Shown: piece by piece, positions 1 through 7,436 of the stretch | How the letters are laid out: the number at the start of each line of letters is the position of its first letter | Numbering within the stretch: position 1 is the stretch's first letter | From: Lishizhenia sp965656535 | GTDB lineage: Bacteria > Bacteroidota > Bacteroidia > Flavobacteriales_D > Crocinitomicaceae | Length of the DNA: 64,000 nt | Reading direction: 5' to 3' | NCBI GenBank assembly: GCA_965656535.1 | Contig: CBFHKX010000001.1 | Location: 620,001 to 684,000 of the forward strand | Notes under the pieces: generated by a model | Seen by the model: only the letters and a program-made list of their open reading frames with translations | The model's database searches: none | Told to the model about the DNA's origin: nothing | Made by a program: the position numbers and the translations under genes

Positions 1-1117
1 ATGGATCTGTAACACCTTGATCTTGTGCTCTAGCGATATGGTGACTTGCTAAAGTTGCACCGTCAGCATACTCATCTGCCCATCTAGATGCAGGATTGTC
101 TCTTCCTGTTTCAGTTAAGTAAATATTTCCATCTGCCTCATTGTAAGCAACCCATTCTAAACGATTAAACATGGTAGCACCTAAACTTGTAGCTACTGCT
201 TTATAGTTTAACATATCGTTAAAATTATTAGTTATTTCTACCCATTTTGTTGGTGCATCTGCTTTGTAAACGTAAAGCGTACCTTCTGTAAAATCGCCTG
301 GAGTAGTTGCAATGAATTTAGTTAAGTAACCTGGTGTATCATCTGCTCCTAGGTAAACTGTTTGGTTGTCTGGTAAAATCACACCTCCTTCAAAAGGTTG
401 TCTACCCCAGTTGTATTGTTTTCTTATGGCTCTTGCTTCTACCGGGTCAATTTCAACCATCCAGTTAAAGTTTTGGAATTTATCAATGGTTTGACCATCT
501 GCCATTGAAATTCCAGAGTTAGCAATTGTAAAAGGAAGTGTATCTCTTACGCCAGCTCCACCTCCGTAGATAGCAGAGTTATCAGCTCTAAACCATTCTT
601 CAGCTGTCCAAATTCTACCGTCAGCTTCAGAATTAATTCCACCACAATTCATTCCTGTTTCTCCAACCGTATTGGCAAAATCTACATTAAAAAACTGTCC
701 TGATCTTCCATCTGTTAGTGTTTGATCCACAACAATTAAAGAGTCTGTTCCGGCATGGCGTCTAACTTTGAAAACGGTCATTCCTCCACCATCACCAATA
801 TTGTCGTTGGCTTGTATCATTTCATGGTTTACAGAAACCCATCCAAGATCGCCAGATCCTGAATTGTCTGGAGTAAATCCGATAAAGTCGTGCCATTGTT
901 TTGCAGGTGTAGCTCCAGCAAGGTTGCCATAGGTATCAACGGTTTGTACCATATCTACTCCTCCAATAAAAATTACTTGTCTGGTTAGCGGAGAAGCGGG
1001 TACAATTACTTTATCCGGTACAATTTCAAAATCTATTTCAGGGTCAAATCCTATCTGAGCCTGAGAAGAGAAAGCTACTACTGAGCTTACTGCTAAAAGT
1101 GTAAAAATTTTTTTCAT
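1..1117 (-). CDS. PhoX/DUF839-family secreted phosphatase, 3' end cut off by window edge
   Basis: I translated this by eye because the frame has no stop inside the window. It is open from an ATG at 1117 to base 1 (372 full codons). The N-terminus is a signal peptide (MKK, hydrophobic stretch, AFSSQAQ). Family hallmarks of PhoX/DUF839 follow: an 'NHE' near residue 95, a GGGMTVFKVRR stretch, a 'CGGINSEADGRIWTAEEW' segment that matches the PhoX Cys/Glu metal-site region, 'WMVEIDP', and 'RLEWVAYNEADGNIYLTETG', like the PhoX 'rPE..y....G..Y.T.T' strand. PhoX enzymes are calcium/iron phosphomonoesterases that release phosphate from organic phosphate. This one would be exported, and a C-terminal sorting tail may lie outside the window. 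Substrate is inferred from family only. Confidence 0.8.
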   Translation of the reverse strand, partial: MKKIFTLLAVSSVVAFSSQAQIGFDPEIDFEIVPDKVIVPASPLTRQVIFIGGVDMVQTVDTYGNLAGATPAKQWHDFIGFTPDNSGSGDLGWVSVNHEMIQANDNIGDGGGMTVFKVRRHAGTDSLIVVDQTLTDGRSGQFFNVDFANTVGETGMNCGGINSEADGRIWTAEEWFRADNSAIYGGGAGVRDTLPFTIANSGISMADGQTIDKFQNFNWMVEIDPVEARAIRKQYNWGRQPFEGGVILPDNQTVYLGADDTPGYLTKFIATTPGDFTEGTLYVYKADAPTKWVEITNNFNDMLNYKAVATSLGATMFNRLEWVAYNEADGNIYLTETGRDNPASRWADEYADGATLASHHIARAQDQGVTDP

Positions 1118-1130
1118 GTTCTTTTTTTTA

Positions 1131-1160
1131 CAAAGGAACAGAGGAATACAAACAGATCAA
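1131..1160 (-). promoter_or_regulatory. Bacteroidota-type promoter for the PhoX-like gene
   Basis: On the minus strand there is TTG (1160-1158), exactly 19 bases, then TTCCTTTG (1138-1131), one mismatch from TAnnTTTG. The box ends 13 bases before the ATG at 1117, leaving a very short A-rich leader. Confidence 0.6.
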
Positions 1161-1290
1161 TTAAGTCAATTTTAAATGTCTTTAAATTTTGTTAACTAAA
1201 GATTACTAACGTTAAAGACAGATTAACTAGTTCTAAATATTCGTCTATTTCTAGTCAATATTAATCCCTAACCCTACGATAGTAATTCAA

Positions 1291-1322
1291 TTGAAAACAC
1301 AACTTAAACTTTATTATATTTA
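1291..1322 (+). promoter_or_regulatory. Possible promoter upstream of the 1329-1412 RNA candidate
   Basis: TTG at 1291-1293 and TATATTTA at 1315-1322 (one mismatch from TAnnTTTG), separated by 21 bases. Spacing is slightly long, so this is a weak call. It would start a transcript near 1329. Confidence 0.35.
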
Positions 1323-1328
1323 AAGTGC

Positions 1329-1412
1329 GACAACAATTTAGGTAGAGGAGTTAACCTCGTAAAAAAAGAAACATAACCTAAGACCATTCTATTTTTGAGT
1401 GGTCTTTCTTAT
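1329..1412 (+). ncRNA. Candidate structured small RNA or leader upstream of the DgkA-like gene
   Basis: This sits in a gene-free stretch of about 300 bases (1118-1421). Three helices can be drawn: an outer stem TTAGGT (1338-1343) with ACCTAA (1376-1381); an inner hairpin GAGG (1345-1348) with CCTC (1355-1358) and loop AGTTAA; and a third stem AAGACCA (1380-1386) with TGGTCTT (1400-1406) followed by a T-rich tail. An unpaired A-rich strand (1360-1370) follows the inner hairpin. The last stem shares two bases with the outer stem, so the two could compete as in an attenuator. I do not recognise the family. The rest of the gap holds the two promoters listed and nothing else I can support. Confidence 0.35.
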
Positions 1413-1416
1413 TTTA
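1380..1416 (+). terminator. Possible intrinsic terminator before the DgkA-like gene
   Basis: A 7-bp stem (1380-1386 with 1400-1406) has a 13-base loop and is followed by TCTTATTTT. It lies only 15 bases before the ATG at 1422, so it could end a small RNA or attenuate the downstream operon. Confidence 0.4.
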
Positions 1417-1421
1417 GCAAT

Positions 1422-1775
1422 ATGAAAATAGGTTGGAAATATGCCATTAATGGGATACGTATGATGTTAAAGTCAGAGAAAAACTTTCGACTGCACATTG
1501 CTTTATTTCTTTTTTTAGTTGGCCTATCTTATTATTTGGGTATAAACAAAGTAGAATGGATACTTATACTCGCGTGTAGCGCATTTGTTTTTTCTTTAGA
1601 AATGGTAAACAGTTGTATAGAGAAACTATGTAATTTTATTACCAAAGACAAGCACCAAGAAATTGGTTGGATAAAAGACGTTGCTGCTGGTGCAGTATTG
1701 GTTGCAGCTTTGTTTAGTTTCATTATTTCAATTCTCATTTTTGCACCCTATTTCTATTTACTTTTGTGGTCATAA
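1422..1775 (+). CDS. Diacylglycerol/undecaprenol kinase family protein (DgkA-like)
   Basis: A 117-residue integral membrane protein of the DgkA/UndpK family, which phosphorylates diacylglycerol or undecaprenol at the inner membrane for lipid recycling. Seen: an N-terminal amphipathic start, three hydrophobic segments (about residues 27-45, 48-66 and 88-112), the conserved 'LEMVNSCIEKLCN' helix (family E..N.aIE) and 'IKDVAAGAVLVAA', which matches the family K(D)xAAGAVL motif with the active-site region. An earlier TTG at 1395 is in frame, but it would place nine extra residues inside the hairpin. ATG 1422 aligns with the usual family start. The HAD gene follows 12 bases downstream and is probably co-transcribed. 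Lipid substrate is not decidable from sequence. Confidence 0.85.
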   Translation: MKIGWKYAINGIRMMLKSEKNFRLHIALFLFLVGLSYYLGINKVEWILILACSAFVFSLEMVNSCIEKLCNFITKDKHQEIGWIKDVAAGAVLVAALFSFIISILIFAPYFYLLLWS

Positions 1776-1787
1776 TTTGGAGAGAAC

Positions 1788-2402
1788 ATGAAGGTAGAAA
1801 ATGTAATATTTGATTTAGGTGGAGTTATTTTAAATATTGATTATAACAAAACAATAAATGCTTTTAAAGCTTTGGGTGACCAATCGTTTGATAGTTTGTT
1901 TACACAAGCCAACCAAACAGATTTATTTGATAAATATGAGAAAGGTTTATGCTCGTCTCAATACTTTATAAATGGTCTGTTAGACTATTTACCTGCCGGA
2001 GCCACAGCAAACGCTGTAGTTAACGCATGGAATGCAATGCTTTTAGATTTACCTCAAAAGAGAATAGAAAAGCTTTTTTTACTAAAAGAAAAGTACAGAA
2101 CCTTCTTACTTAGTAATACCAACGATATACATTTAGATGCTTTTCATTCCATTATTAAAAAAGAGAATCAACTAAATAGTTTATCTCCGCTATTTGAAAA
2201 AGTATATTTTTCGTGCGAGATGAAAATGCGCAAGCCAGACACAGAAATTTTCTTAAGTGTTTGTGATCAAAATAATTTAGTGCCAGAAAACACCTTATTT
2301 ATTGACGACTCAATTCAGCATGTTGAAGGAGCAAAGAAGGCAGGTTTACAAGCTTATCATTTAACAAATGGAGAAACGATTTTAGACTTGAAATTTTTGT
2401 AG
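1788..2402 (+). CDS. HAD-superfamily hydrolase (HAD-IA, YihX-like)
   Basis: A 204-residue cytosolic phosphatase-like protein. Motif I is 'FDLGGVIL' near residues 8-15, with the nucleophile Asp followed by Gly where many HADs have a second Asp. This is the form seen in the YihX/epoxide-hydrolase-N-terminal subgroup. Motif II is 'LLSNTN', motif III is the Lys of 'RKPDTEIF', and motif IV is 'FIDDS' followed by 'GAKKAGLQAY'. Family members dephosphorylate small sugar or nucleotide phosphates; the substrate here is unknown. It lies 12 bases after the DgkA-like gene and ends 2 bases from the convergent rlmN stop, so there is no room for a separate terminator. Confidence 0.85.
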   Translation: MKVENVIFDLGGVILNIDYNKTINAFKALGDQSFDSLFTQANQTDLFDKYEKGLCSSQYFINGLLDYLPAGATANAVVNAWNAMLLDLPQKRIEKLFLLKEKYRTFLLSNTNDIHLDAFHSIIKKENQLNSLSPLFEKVYFSCEMKMRKPDTEIFLSVCDQNNLVPENTLFIDDSIQHVEGAKKAGLQAYHLTNGETILDLKFL

Positions 2403-2404
2403 TG

Positions 2405-3475
2405 CTACTTTAAAATCCTATTTTTTAACTGTATAGATTTATTTTTGTTGGCTAATTGTCCGCAGGCAGCATCAATGTCTTTTCCTCTGCTTCTTCTTAC
2501 GTGTACAATTAGGTTTCTGTCTTCTAAAAACTGTGCAAAGGCATCTACTTTTCTGCTATCTGCTTGCTGAAACTCACCGTCGTCTATTGGGTTGTACTCT
2601 ATTATATTTATTTTGCACGGCGTATTTTTACAGAACTCGGCTAACTCTCTCGCATCTGCAATTTCGTCATTAAAATCTTTAAATATGATGTACTCATACG
2701 TAACACGCGTTCCTGTTTTTTGGTAAAAATATCGTAACGATTCTGCCAATACATCTAAGCTATTGGTATCGTTAATTTCCATTATTTTACTTCTCTTTTC
2801 ATCGTTTGCTGCGTGTAGAGAAAGAGCGAGGTTAAATTTAACCTCATCATCTCCTAATTTTTTAATCATTTTAGCAATTCCTGCGGTAGAAATTGTTATT
2901 CGTTTGGGAGACATTCCTAATCCTTCTTCTGAGGTAATAATTTCTGTACTTCTCAATACATTTTTATAGTTCAAAAGCGGTTCTCCCATTCCCATGTAAA
3001 CAATGTTAGAGAGCGTTTTGTTGTATCTTGTTTCTGCTTGGTTTTTTAAGTAAACCACTTGGTCTACTATTTCTCCAGCAGAGAGGTTTTTCATTAATTT
3101 TAAACGACCAGTTGCACAAAATTTACACGCTAAGCTACACCCCACCTGTGAAGAAATACAAGCCGTAGTTCTGTTGGTAGTTGGAATCAAAACACCTTCT
3201 ATTACTTGCTTTTCTCCAGCATAAAAGGCACATTTTATGGTTTTATCAGAAGAGATTTGTTGGTCATCTAAGGTAATTGCATCAATAAAAAAGAGTTCTT
3301 CAAGTTGCGCTCTAAGTTTTGTGCTTAGGTTACTCATTGCTTCAAAAGTATGCGCATTTTTTCTCCATAACCATTCGTACACTTGTTTGGCTCTAAACCC
3401 TTTTTCTCCCATTCCTTCGAACTGAGATTTAAGCTCTTCAAACGTTAAATTTCTGATGTTGGTTTTCTTTTGCAT
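2405..3475 (-). CDS. rlmN: Dual-specificity 23S rRNA A2503 / tRNA A37 C2-methyltransferase
   Basis: A 356-residue radical-SAM enzyme of normal RlmN length. It methylates C2 of A2503 in 23S rRNA and A37 in some tRNAs, which affects translation fidelity. Seen: an N-terminal HhH-like accessory domain ('FRAKQVYEWLW'), the radical-SAM cluster motif CSLACKFC (CxxxCxxC) near residue 115, the SAM-binding 'GMGEPLLNY', and the C-terminal 'RRSRGKDIDAACGQL' holding the catalytic Cys. A second catalytic Cys of the mechanism is expected in the 'SSQVGC' region. The ATG at 3475 is well placed. It stands alone on the minus strand, with a weak GACCTTTG -7-like box upstream. Confidence 0.96.
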   Translation of the reverse strand: MQKKTNIRNLTFEELKSQFEGMGEKGFRAKQVYEWLWRKNAHTFEAMSNLSTKLRAQLEELFFIDAITLDDQQISSDKTIKCAFYAGEKQVIEGVLIPTTNRTTACISSQVGCSLACKFCATGRLKLMKNLSAGEIVDQVVYLKNQAETRYNKTLSNIVYMGMGEPLLNYKNVLRSTEIITSEEGLGMSPKRITISTAGIAKMIKKLGDDEVKFNLALSLHAANDEKRSKIMEINDTNSLDVLAESLRYFYQKTGTRVTYEYIIFKDFNDEIADARELAEFCKNTPCKINIIEYNPIDDGEFQQADSRKVDAFAQFLEDRNLIVHVRRSRGKDIDAACGQLANKNKSIQLKNRILK

Positions 3476-3606
3476 ACCTGAAAATTGTTGTGCAAAGGTC
3501 GTAATTATCTTAGAAAGTCAGATATTTATGTTGTCTTTCATTTTCCAGTTCAGCAATTACTACAAAAACTATTTTAGGTAAACGCTGTTATTCTAAAAAT
3601 CGAATT

Positions 3607-4086
3607 ATGAAATTTTTTCTCTTTTGTATACTCTTGACAGCTACTTTTCAGCAATTAATTGCGCAAGAACCATCAAACGTAAAAGATAAAATGGGTGCAT
3701 TAAACTTTATGATTGGCAACTGGGTTGGAACATCTAAGAGTTTTGAAAATGGCAAATTGATTTCAGAAGTTTCGGCTTATCAAGAAATTCAATATAACCT
3801 AGATCGTCATATAATTGAGATCAATTTAAAGTCTGAAAGCTTACAGCTTCATACCATTATTGGATACGATGAAGAGGACAGCACCTATTTTTATATACCT
3901 TTTTCTAAAAAAGGCAGCAGAAAATTAACGGCTAATGTAGAAAATGGACAGTTTATTGTTCATGCAAATGCTACTACACGTTTTGTATTTGAAAAAACCG
4001 AAAAAGGATTTACAGAGTACGGTGAAAAATGGATGGATGAAGGTTGGCAAATTTATTTTAAAGATGAATTTATAGATATTCAATAG
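3607..4086 (+). CDS. Small exported protein, lipocalin-like fold suspected
   Basis: A 159-residue protein with a clear signal peptide (MKFFLFCILLTATFQQLIAQ, likely cut after the Ala-Gln). The mature part begins with 'GALNFMIGNWVGTSKSFENG', a pattern seen at the start of many calycin/lipocalin-like bacterial domains of the DUF1579 type. It continues with alternating short beta strands, ending 'GWQIYFKDEF'. No catalytic motif or cysteine pair is seen. It lies between rlmN (divergent) and the LtaS-like gene (convergent, ending one base away), so it is a single-gene unit. Fold is inferred from motif shape only and function is unknown. Confidence 0.75.
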   Translation: MKFFLFCILLTATFQQLIAQEPSNVKDKMGALNFMIGNWVGTSKSFENGKLISEVSAYQEIQYNLDRHIIEINLKSESLQLHTIIGYDEEDSTYFYIPFSKKGSRKLTANVENGQFIVHANATTRFVFEKTEKGFTEYGEKWMDEGWQIYFKDEFIDIQ

Positions 4087-4087
4087 A

Positions 4088-5953
4088 TTATTGTTCTAAA
4101 AAATCATAATAAAGCGCGTTTACAAGAGCAAAAGAATTTTGTTTACCTTCTTCAGAAATTGAATCTTTGATTACATAGTCATTTTCCATTTGATAGCAAT
4201 ATGTACCTTCTTTAGATCTGTATCCATATCCACCAGCTACAGTGTGCAATACATAAGGTTTGATGTTTGGATTCATTAAATTTCTACTCCAATGATAAGC
4301 TTCTTGAGAGATTTCCATCTGATACAATAAAGTTGCAGCGAAGTCTGCCTGCGAAGCTAAAACAGTATTGCGTTTCCCTTTAAATTCTTCTTTTATTACG
4401 TCGCCATAAAACAAGAGCGGAATTTTAAAGAAGTCTATATCACTAGGATTACTTTGTATGGGGGAGGTATGTCCGTGGTCAGCAACAAACACAAATAATG
4501 TATTTTTATACCATTCTTCTTTTTGAGCGTTCTTTAAGAATTCTCCCAATTGCTCGTCGGCATAGATAAGCGAGTTCATAAATTTACTCTCGTTGCCTTG
4601 CCAGTTTTGATTCGGTGTGCTTGGCTGATCGAAGGGCGAATGTGTGCTACCGGTAAAGGCACAATGCAGAAAGGGCTCTGGTGTAGAATTAATGCGTTGT
4701 ATTAAGAATTGATATAAATCTTTGTCGTAGTAATTTAATTTTCCTCTTTTTAAATGGTTTGGAAAATCATTTTCATCTTTTAAATCTTGAAATCCATGAT
4801 CTAATAAATATCCGCCAATATTTCCATATTTTAAATCTCCACTGAAAACGTATCCGGTAGAATATCCTAACTTTTCTAAATCTTGATTTATAGAAGGTAA
4901 AGTTCTAGATTTTTCTGGGTGCATCGTAATGGATACTTCTGGTATTGCAGGATAACCGCTAAAAATACTCGCATTACCAATTTCGGAAGTTCCTCCACAA
5001 GAAAATACATTGCTAAACAAATATCCATCTTGGGTTAAAGAATCAAAAACGGGAGTTGCTCCTTTCACAGAACTTAGTGCACCAATTGCGTTAGCGGTCC
5101 AACTTTCTAATAAAATAACTACAACATTTGGTCTTTCAGTGGTAAGAAATTTTTCGCCTTGGTTTCGGGCATAATCATAAATAGCTTTTACTCTCGCTTT
5201 TCTCTCTTGTTCAGAAATTTCTGGATAGAGATCAATGATGTCTGTTTTGTTGTAAAGCAAATAACTTTTTGCAAAGAAATAGGTTGAGTTTACAGATAAA
5301 TCATTAATTACATAACGATTAGAGAACATGGCAGAATTGATATTAATGGGTATCGGTTGTAATCCTCCACGTACGGCGATCGCGCTTGCACCTAAAAAAA
5401 GAAGACTTACAAAACTCAGTGTAATTTTTTCTTTCCAATCATAGAAAACGGGAGGTAATTGAAAGAACCGACCTTTAAAAAGTTTTTTCCAAATGATACG
5501 AGCAAACTGTAATTCTAAGACTAGATAAAGCGCAAATAATAAAGTTTGGCTGTACTCTGCAGTTCTAAATACCTCGTCTGGGTTTGAAAGGTGTGTAAAA
5601 ACACGTGAAGTTAATTTGTGGTTCCATTCGGAGTAGGCATTGATTTCTGCACTGTGTATTACACAACAAACGATTACTGCAATAATTTGCCATAAAACAA
5701 AAAACCATTTAATTAATGGAATACCAAAAGGTTTTAAGATAATCCAGATGAATAGCGGTAGCACTAAAATGGATGTCATTGCTACATCTAGCCTAATGCT
5801 ATGATAAAAAACACCTAACCATTCTGAAAAACTACTTTCTGTTAGTTTATCCAGGTAAATTATAGAAAACAAGACGCGCATAAAAGTAAAAAGCAACATC
5901 CAGAATAAGTAGAGCTTTAGAAGTTGCGCAATATGTTTTTTAATAAGAATCAT
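4088..5953 (-). CDS. LtaS-like sulfatase-domain membrane phosphotransferase
   Basis: A 621-residue inner-membrane protein with about five N-terminal membrane helices (roughly residues 10-32, 55-77, 82-100, 135-152, 177-195) and an extracytoplasmic sulfatase-type domain from about residue 270. Metal and active-site residues match lipoteichoic acid synthase/OpgB-type enzymes: Glu283 in 'VVVILLESW', Thr322 in 'SCGGTSEIG' (the phosphorylated nucleophile in LtaS) and the late 'FVADHGHTSP' Asp-His pair. Gram-negative relatives transfer phosphoglycerol or phosphoethanolamine onto envelope glycans or lipids; Bacteroidota have no classical LTA, so the product is unknown. It is transcribed divergently from the DUF983 gene. 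Confidence 0.85.
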   Translation of the reverse strand: MILIKKHIAQLLKLYLFWMLLFTFMRVLFSIIYLDKLTESSFSEWLGVFYHSIRLDVAMTSILVLPLFIWIILKPFGIPLIKWFFVLWQIIAVIVCCVIHSAEINAYSEWNHKLTSRVFTHLSNPDEVFRTAEYSQTLLFALYLVLELQFARIIWKKLFKGRFFQLPPVFYDWKEKITLSFVSLLFLGASAIAVRGGLQPIPININSAMFSNRYVINDLSVNSTYFFAKSYLLYNKTDIIDLYPEISEQERKARVKAIYDYARNQGEKFLTTERPNVVVILLESWTANAIGALSSVKGATPVFDSLTQDGYLFSNVFSCGGTSEIGNASIFSGYPAIPEVSITMHPEKSRTLPSINQDLEKLGYSTGYVFSGDLKYGNIGGYLLDHGFQDLKDENDFPNHLKRGKLNYYDKDLYQFLIQRINSTPEPFLHCAFTGSTHSPFDQPSTPNQNWQGNESKFMNSLIYADEQLGEFLKNAQKEEWYKNTLFVFVADHGHTSPIQSNPSDIDFFKIPLLFYGDVIKEEFKGKRNTVLASQADFAATLLYQMEISQEAYHWSRNLMNPNIKPYVLHTVAGGYGYRSKEGTYCYQMENDYVIKDSISEEGKQNSFALVNALYYDFLEQ

Positions 5954-5960
5954 GCGAAAA

Positions 5961-5968
5961 CAAAAGTA
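5961..5968 (-). promoter_or_regulatory. -7 box TACTTTTG of the LtaS-like gene
   Basis: A perfect TAnnTTTG match on the minus strand ends 7 bases before the ATG at 5953, so the mRNA would be leaderless or nearly so. No TTG lies exactly 19 bases upstream. Confidence 0.5.
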
Positions 5969-6041
5969 GAATAATTTACAATGTTAAATCTATATTAATT
6001 GAAAGCCTGATAAAAATCAATCGTTCTTTACAATTTTTTTA

Positions 6042-6071
6042 TTGAGAATAAAACTTAAGCTATTAACTTTG
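6042..6071 (+). promoter_or_regulatory. Consensus Bacteroidota promoter of the DUF983-thioredoxin operon
   Basis: TTG at 6042-6044, 19 bases, TAACTTTG at 6064-6071: a full match to TTG-N19-TAnnTTTG. Only CTTT separates the box from the ATG at 6076, so transcription should start at or next to the start codon. Confidence 0.75.
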
Positions 6072-6075
6072 CTTT

Positions 6076-6468
6076 ATGGAAGAGAAAAAGAGATCACGAC
6101 TGTATAGTATTTTCAGTAACAAGTGTCCTATATGCCATCAAGGAGATGTCTTTAAATACAAGAACATATTCTCGCCATCCAAATTTTCTAAAATGCATGA
6201 ACGCTGCTCAAATTGCAACCATAAATTTGAGAAAGAACCTGCTTATTTTTTTGGAGCAATGTATGTTGGATATGCCATTTCGGTTGCCTTTTCAGTAGCA
6301 ATATTTTGTTCAACCTACCTTCTGTTTCCTTCTACCCCTTATTGGATGTACATTGTTTTAATTCTTGCCGGATTAATAATTTTGGCTCCTGTAACATATA
6401 GAGGTGGTAGATTAATTTGGTTAAATATTTTTGATGGTTACAAAACAAAAAAAGAAAGAGATGAGTAA
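6076..6468 (+). CDS. DUF983 family membrane protein
   Basis: A 130-residue protein. The N-terminus has a zinc-ribbon-like pair of cysteine motifs, CPICHQGDVF near residue 18 and CSNC near residue 45, followed by 'KFEKEPAYFFGAMYVGYAIS', the signature of DUF983. Two membrane helices follow (about residues 65-85 and 91-110). Family function is not established. It is common in Bacteroidota and alphaproteobacteria, often near respiratory genes. Its stop overlaps the thioredoxin start by 8 bases, so the two are translationally coupled. The start codon sits 4 bases after the -7 box, predicting a leaderless message. Confidence 0.88.
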   Translation: MEEKKRSRLYSIFSNKCPICHQGDVFKYKNIFSPSKFSKMHERCSNCNHKFEKEPAYFFGAMYVGYAISVAFSVAIFCSTYLLFPSTPYWMYIVLILAGLIILAPVTYRGGRLIWLNIFDGYKTKKERDE

Positions 6469-6757
6469 ATTTCAAGAGTTAATAAATAGTACAACACCCG
6501 TTTTAATTGATTTTCATGCAACATGGTGTGGTCCTTGTCAAACAATGCATCCAGTTGTTGATGATTTAAAAAACGAGTTTAAAGAAGGTTTACGTATTAT
6601 TAAAATTGACGTAGATAAGAATGCAGCGATTTCCGCAAAATACAAGGTACAAAGCGTACCTACGTTTTTACTTTTTAAAGAAGGAGAAATACTTTGGAGA
6701 GGAGCAGGTATTCAAACCCGAGCAGATTTTAAGAAATTGATTAAGGCAAAAATATAA
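6461..6757 (+). CDS. Thioredoxin family protein
   Basis: A 98-residue cytosolic thioredoxin. It has the redox motif WCGPC near residues 23-27 and the cis-proline 'SVPTF' near residue 66. An in-frame ATG exists at 6431 inside the DUF983 gene, but ATG 6461 gives the standard thioredoxin N-terminus and is preceded by a purine-rich AAAGAAAGAG that can serve as ribosome binding site. There is no signal peptide, so it should reduce cytosolic disulfides or supply electrons to reductases. Overlap with the DUF983 gene suggests joint expression; a perfect terminator follows immediately. Confidence 0.93.
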   Translation: MSKFQELINSTTPVLIDFHATWCGPCQTMHPVVDDLKNEFKEGLRIIKIDVDKNAAISAKYKVQSVPTFLLFKEGEILWRGAGIQTRADFKKLIKAKI

Positions 6758-6788
6758 AAAACACGTAGAATTAAATCTACGTGTTTTT
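6757..6788 (+). terminator. Intrinsic terminator after thioredoxin
   Basis: A perfect 13-bp stem (6757-6769 with 6776-6788) has a 6-base loop ATTAAA and ends in TTTTT. It begins in the thioredoxin stop codon. The A-run on the 5' side means it could also work for the minus-strand small ORF at 6819-6920. Confidence 0.9.
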
Positions 6789-6818
6789 AAACTATGCTAT
6801 TACTTATGAAATCCTTTT

Positions 6819-6920
6819 TTATGCTAACTTTTTAGAAGATAGTGCGTTAATGTAATAAATGTACTCTGATAAGTTTTTTGTTAACATATACATTACAGCT
6901 TCCTTTTTATTCTTTTTCAT
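6819..6920 (-). CDS. Possible 33-residue small protein
   Basis: Read by eye: ATG at 6920, stop at 6819. The protein starts MKKNKKEAVMYML and ends INALSSKKLA: a basic N-terminus, a central amphipathic or hydrophobic helix with several Tyr ('NLSEYIYYINAL'), and a basic tail. It fills most of the otherwise empty 6789-7038 gap, and the bidirectional terminator at 6757-6788 lies just beyond its stop. There is no strong promoter, and I recognise no family. It could be a small membrane-associated protein or a chance ORF. Confidence 0.4.
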   Translation of the reverse strand: MKKNKKEAVMYMLTKNLSEYIYYINALSSKKLA

Positions 6921-7038
6921 ATTCTGTAAATTTTAAAGGTTATTATTACTTATCGCAGATAAAACAAACGCTGTGCCAAAAACGATAGAAGTGTAGATGC
7001 TTTTGATAAAGTGAGTTATTCAATACCAATTAGTGTAC

Positions 7039-7046
7039 TATCTTTG
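7039..7046 (+). promoter_or_regulatory. -7 box TATCTTTG of rnpA
   Basis: A perfect TAnnTTTG match. Four bases (TATC) separate it from the GTG at 7051, so the message is probably leaderless and the earlier in-frame GTG at 7033 would lie upstream of the transcript. A TTG at the ideal distance is missing. Confidence 0.6.
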
Positions 7047-7050
7047 TATC

Positions 7051-7431
7051 GTGAGCGAAAGTTTTGGTAAAGTATATAAACTGTGCAGTAAAACGCAAAT
7101 AGACGCAATTTTTGAAAAAAAGCATGCCGTTAAAGCCTACCCGTTTTTATTGTATTACCAAGACGTTAATCTTAACCAACCCATTGCATTTCAAGTTGTA
7201 ATCAGCGCGCCGAAAAGAAATTTTAAAAGGGCAGTTGATAGAAATAGAATAAAAAGAGTAATGAAAGAGGTGATGAGAAAAAATAAAACTGATCTCGAAG
7301 CTCATTTAAATAATAATAAAAAACAATTGGCACTATTTCTGATTTATACTGCCAAAGAACTTCCAGAATATTCTCAACTTGAGAAAAAAATAGTTGTACT
7401 TTTAAATCGTTTAATTGAACAAACGCAATAA
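7051..7431 (+). CDS. rnpA: Ribonuclease P protein component
   Basis: A 126-residue basic protein, the RNase P protein that helps the catalytic RNA remove tRNA 5' leaders. Seen: the N-terminal 'LCSKTQIDAIFEKK' helix, central 'FQVVISAPKRNFKRAVDRN' and the signature 'RNRIKRVMKEV' with the RNR motif. I chose GTG 7051 rather than GTG 7033 because the -7 promoter box (7039-7046) lies between them. The usual rpmH partner is absent; instead an S41 protease gene follows after 5 bases, an arrangement I recall from other Flavobacteriales. Confidence 0.92.
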   Translation: MSESFGKVYKLCSKTQIDAIFEKKHAVKAYPFLLYYQDVNLNQPIAFQVVISAPKRNFKRAVDRNRIKRVMKEVMRKNKTDLEAHLNNNKKQLALFLIYTAKELPEYSQLEKKIVVLLNRLIEQTQ

Positions 7432-7436
7432 TTTTT

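Noticed and set aside
1338..1381. preQ1-type riboswitch reading of the leader RNA
   Set aside because: The hairpin plus A-rich strand looked like preQ1-I at first, but the loop lacks the C-rich pseudoknot partner and the downstream gene is a lipid kinase, not a queuosine gene.
1395..1421. TTG start extending the DgkA-like protein by nine residues
   Set aside because: It falls inside the terminator-like hairpin and adds residues not seen in the family; ATG 1422 is better.
7033..7050. Earlier GTG start of rnpA
   Set aside because: The -7 box at 7039-7046 lies within it, so the transcript would not include it.
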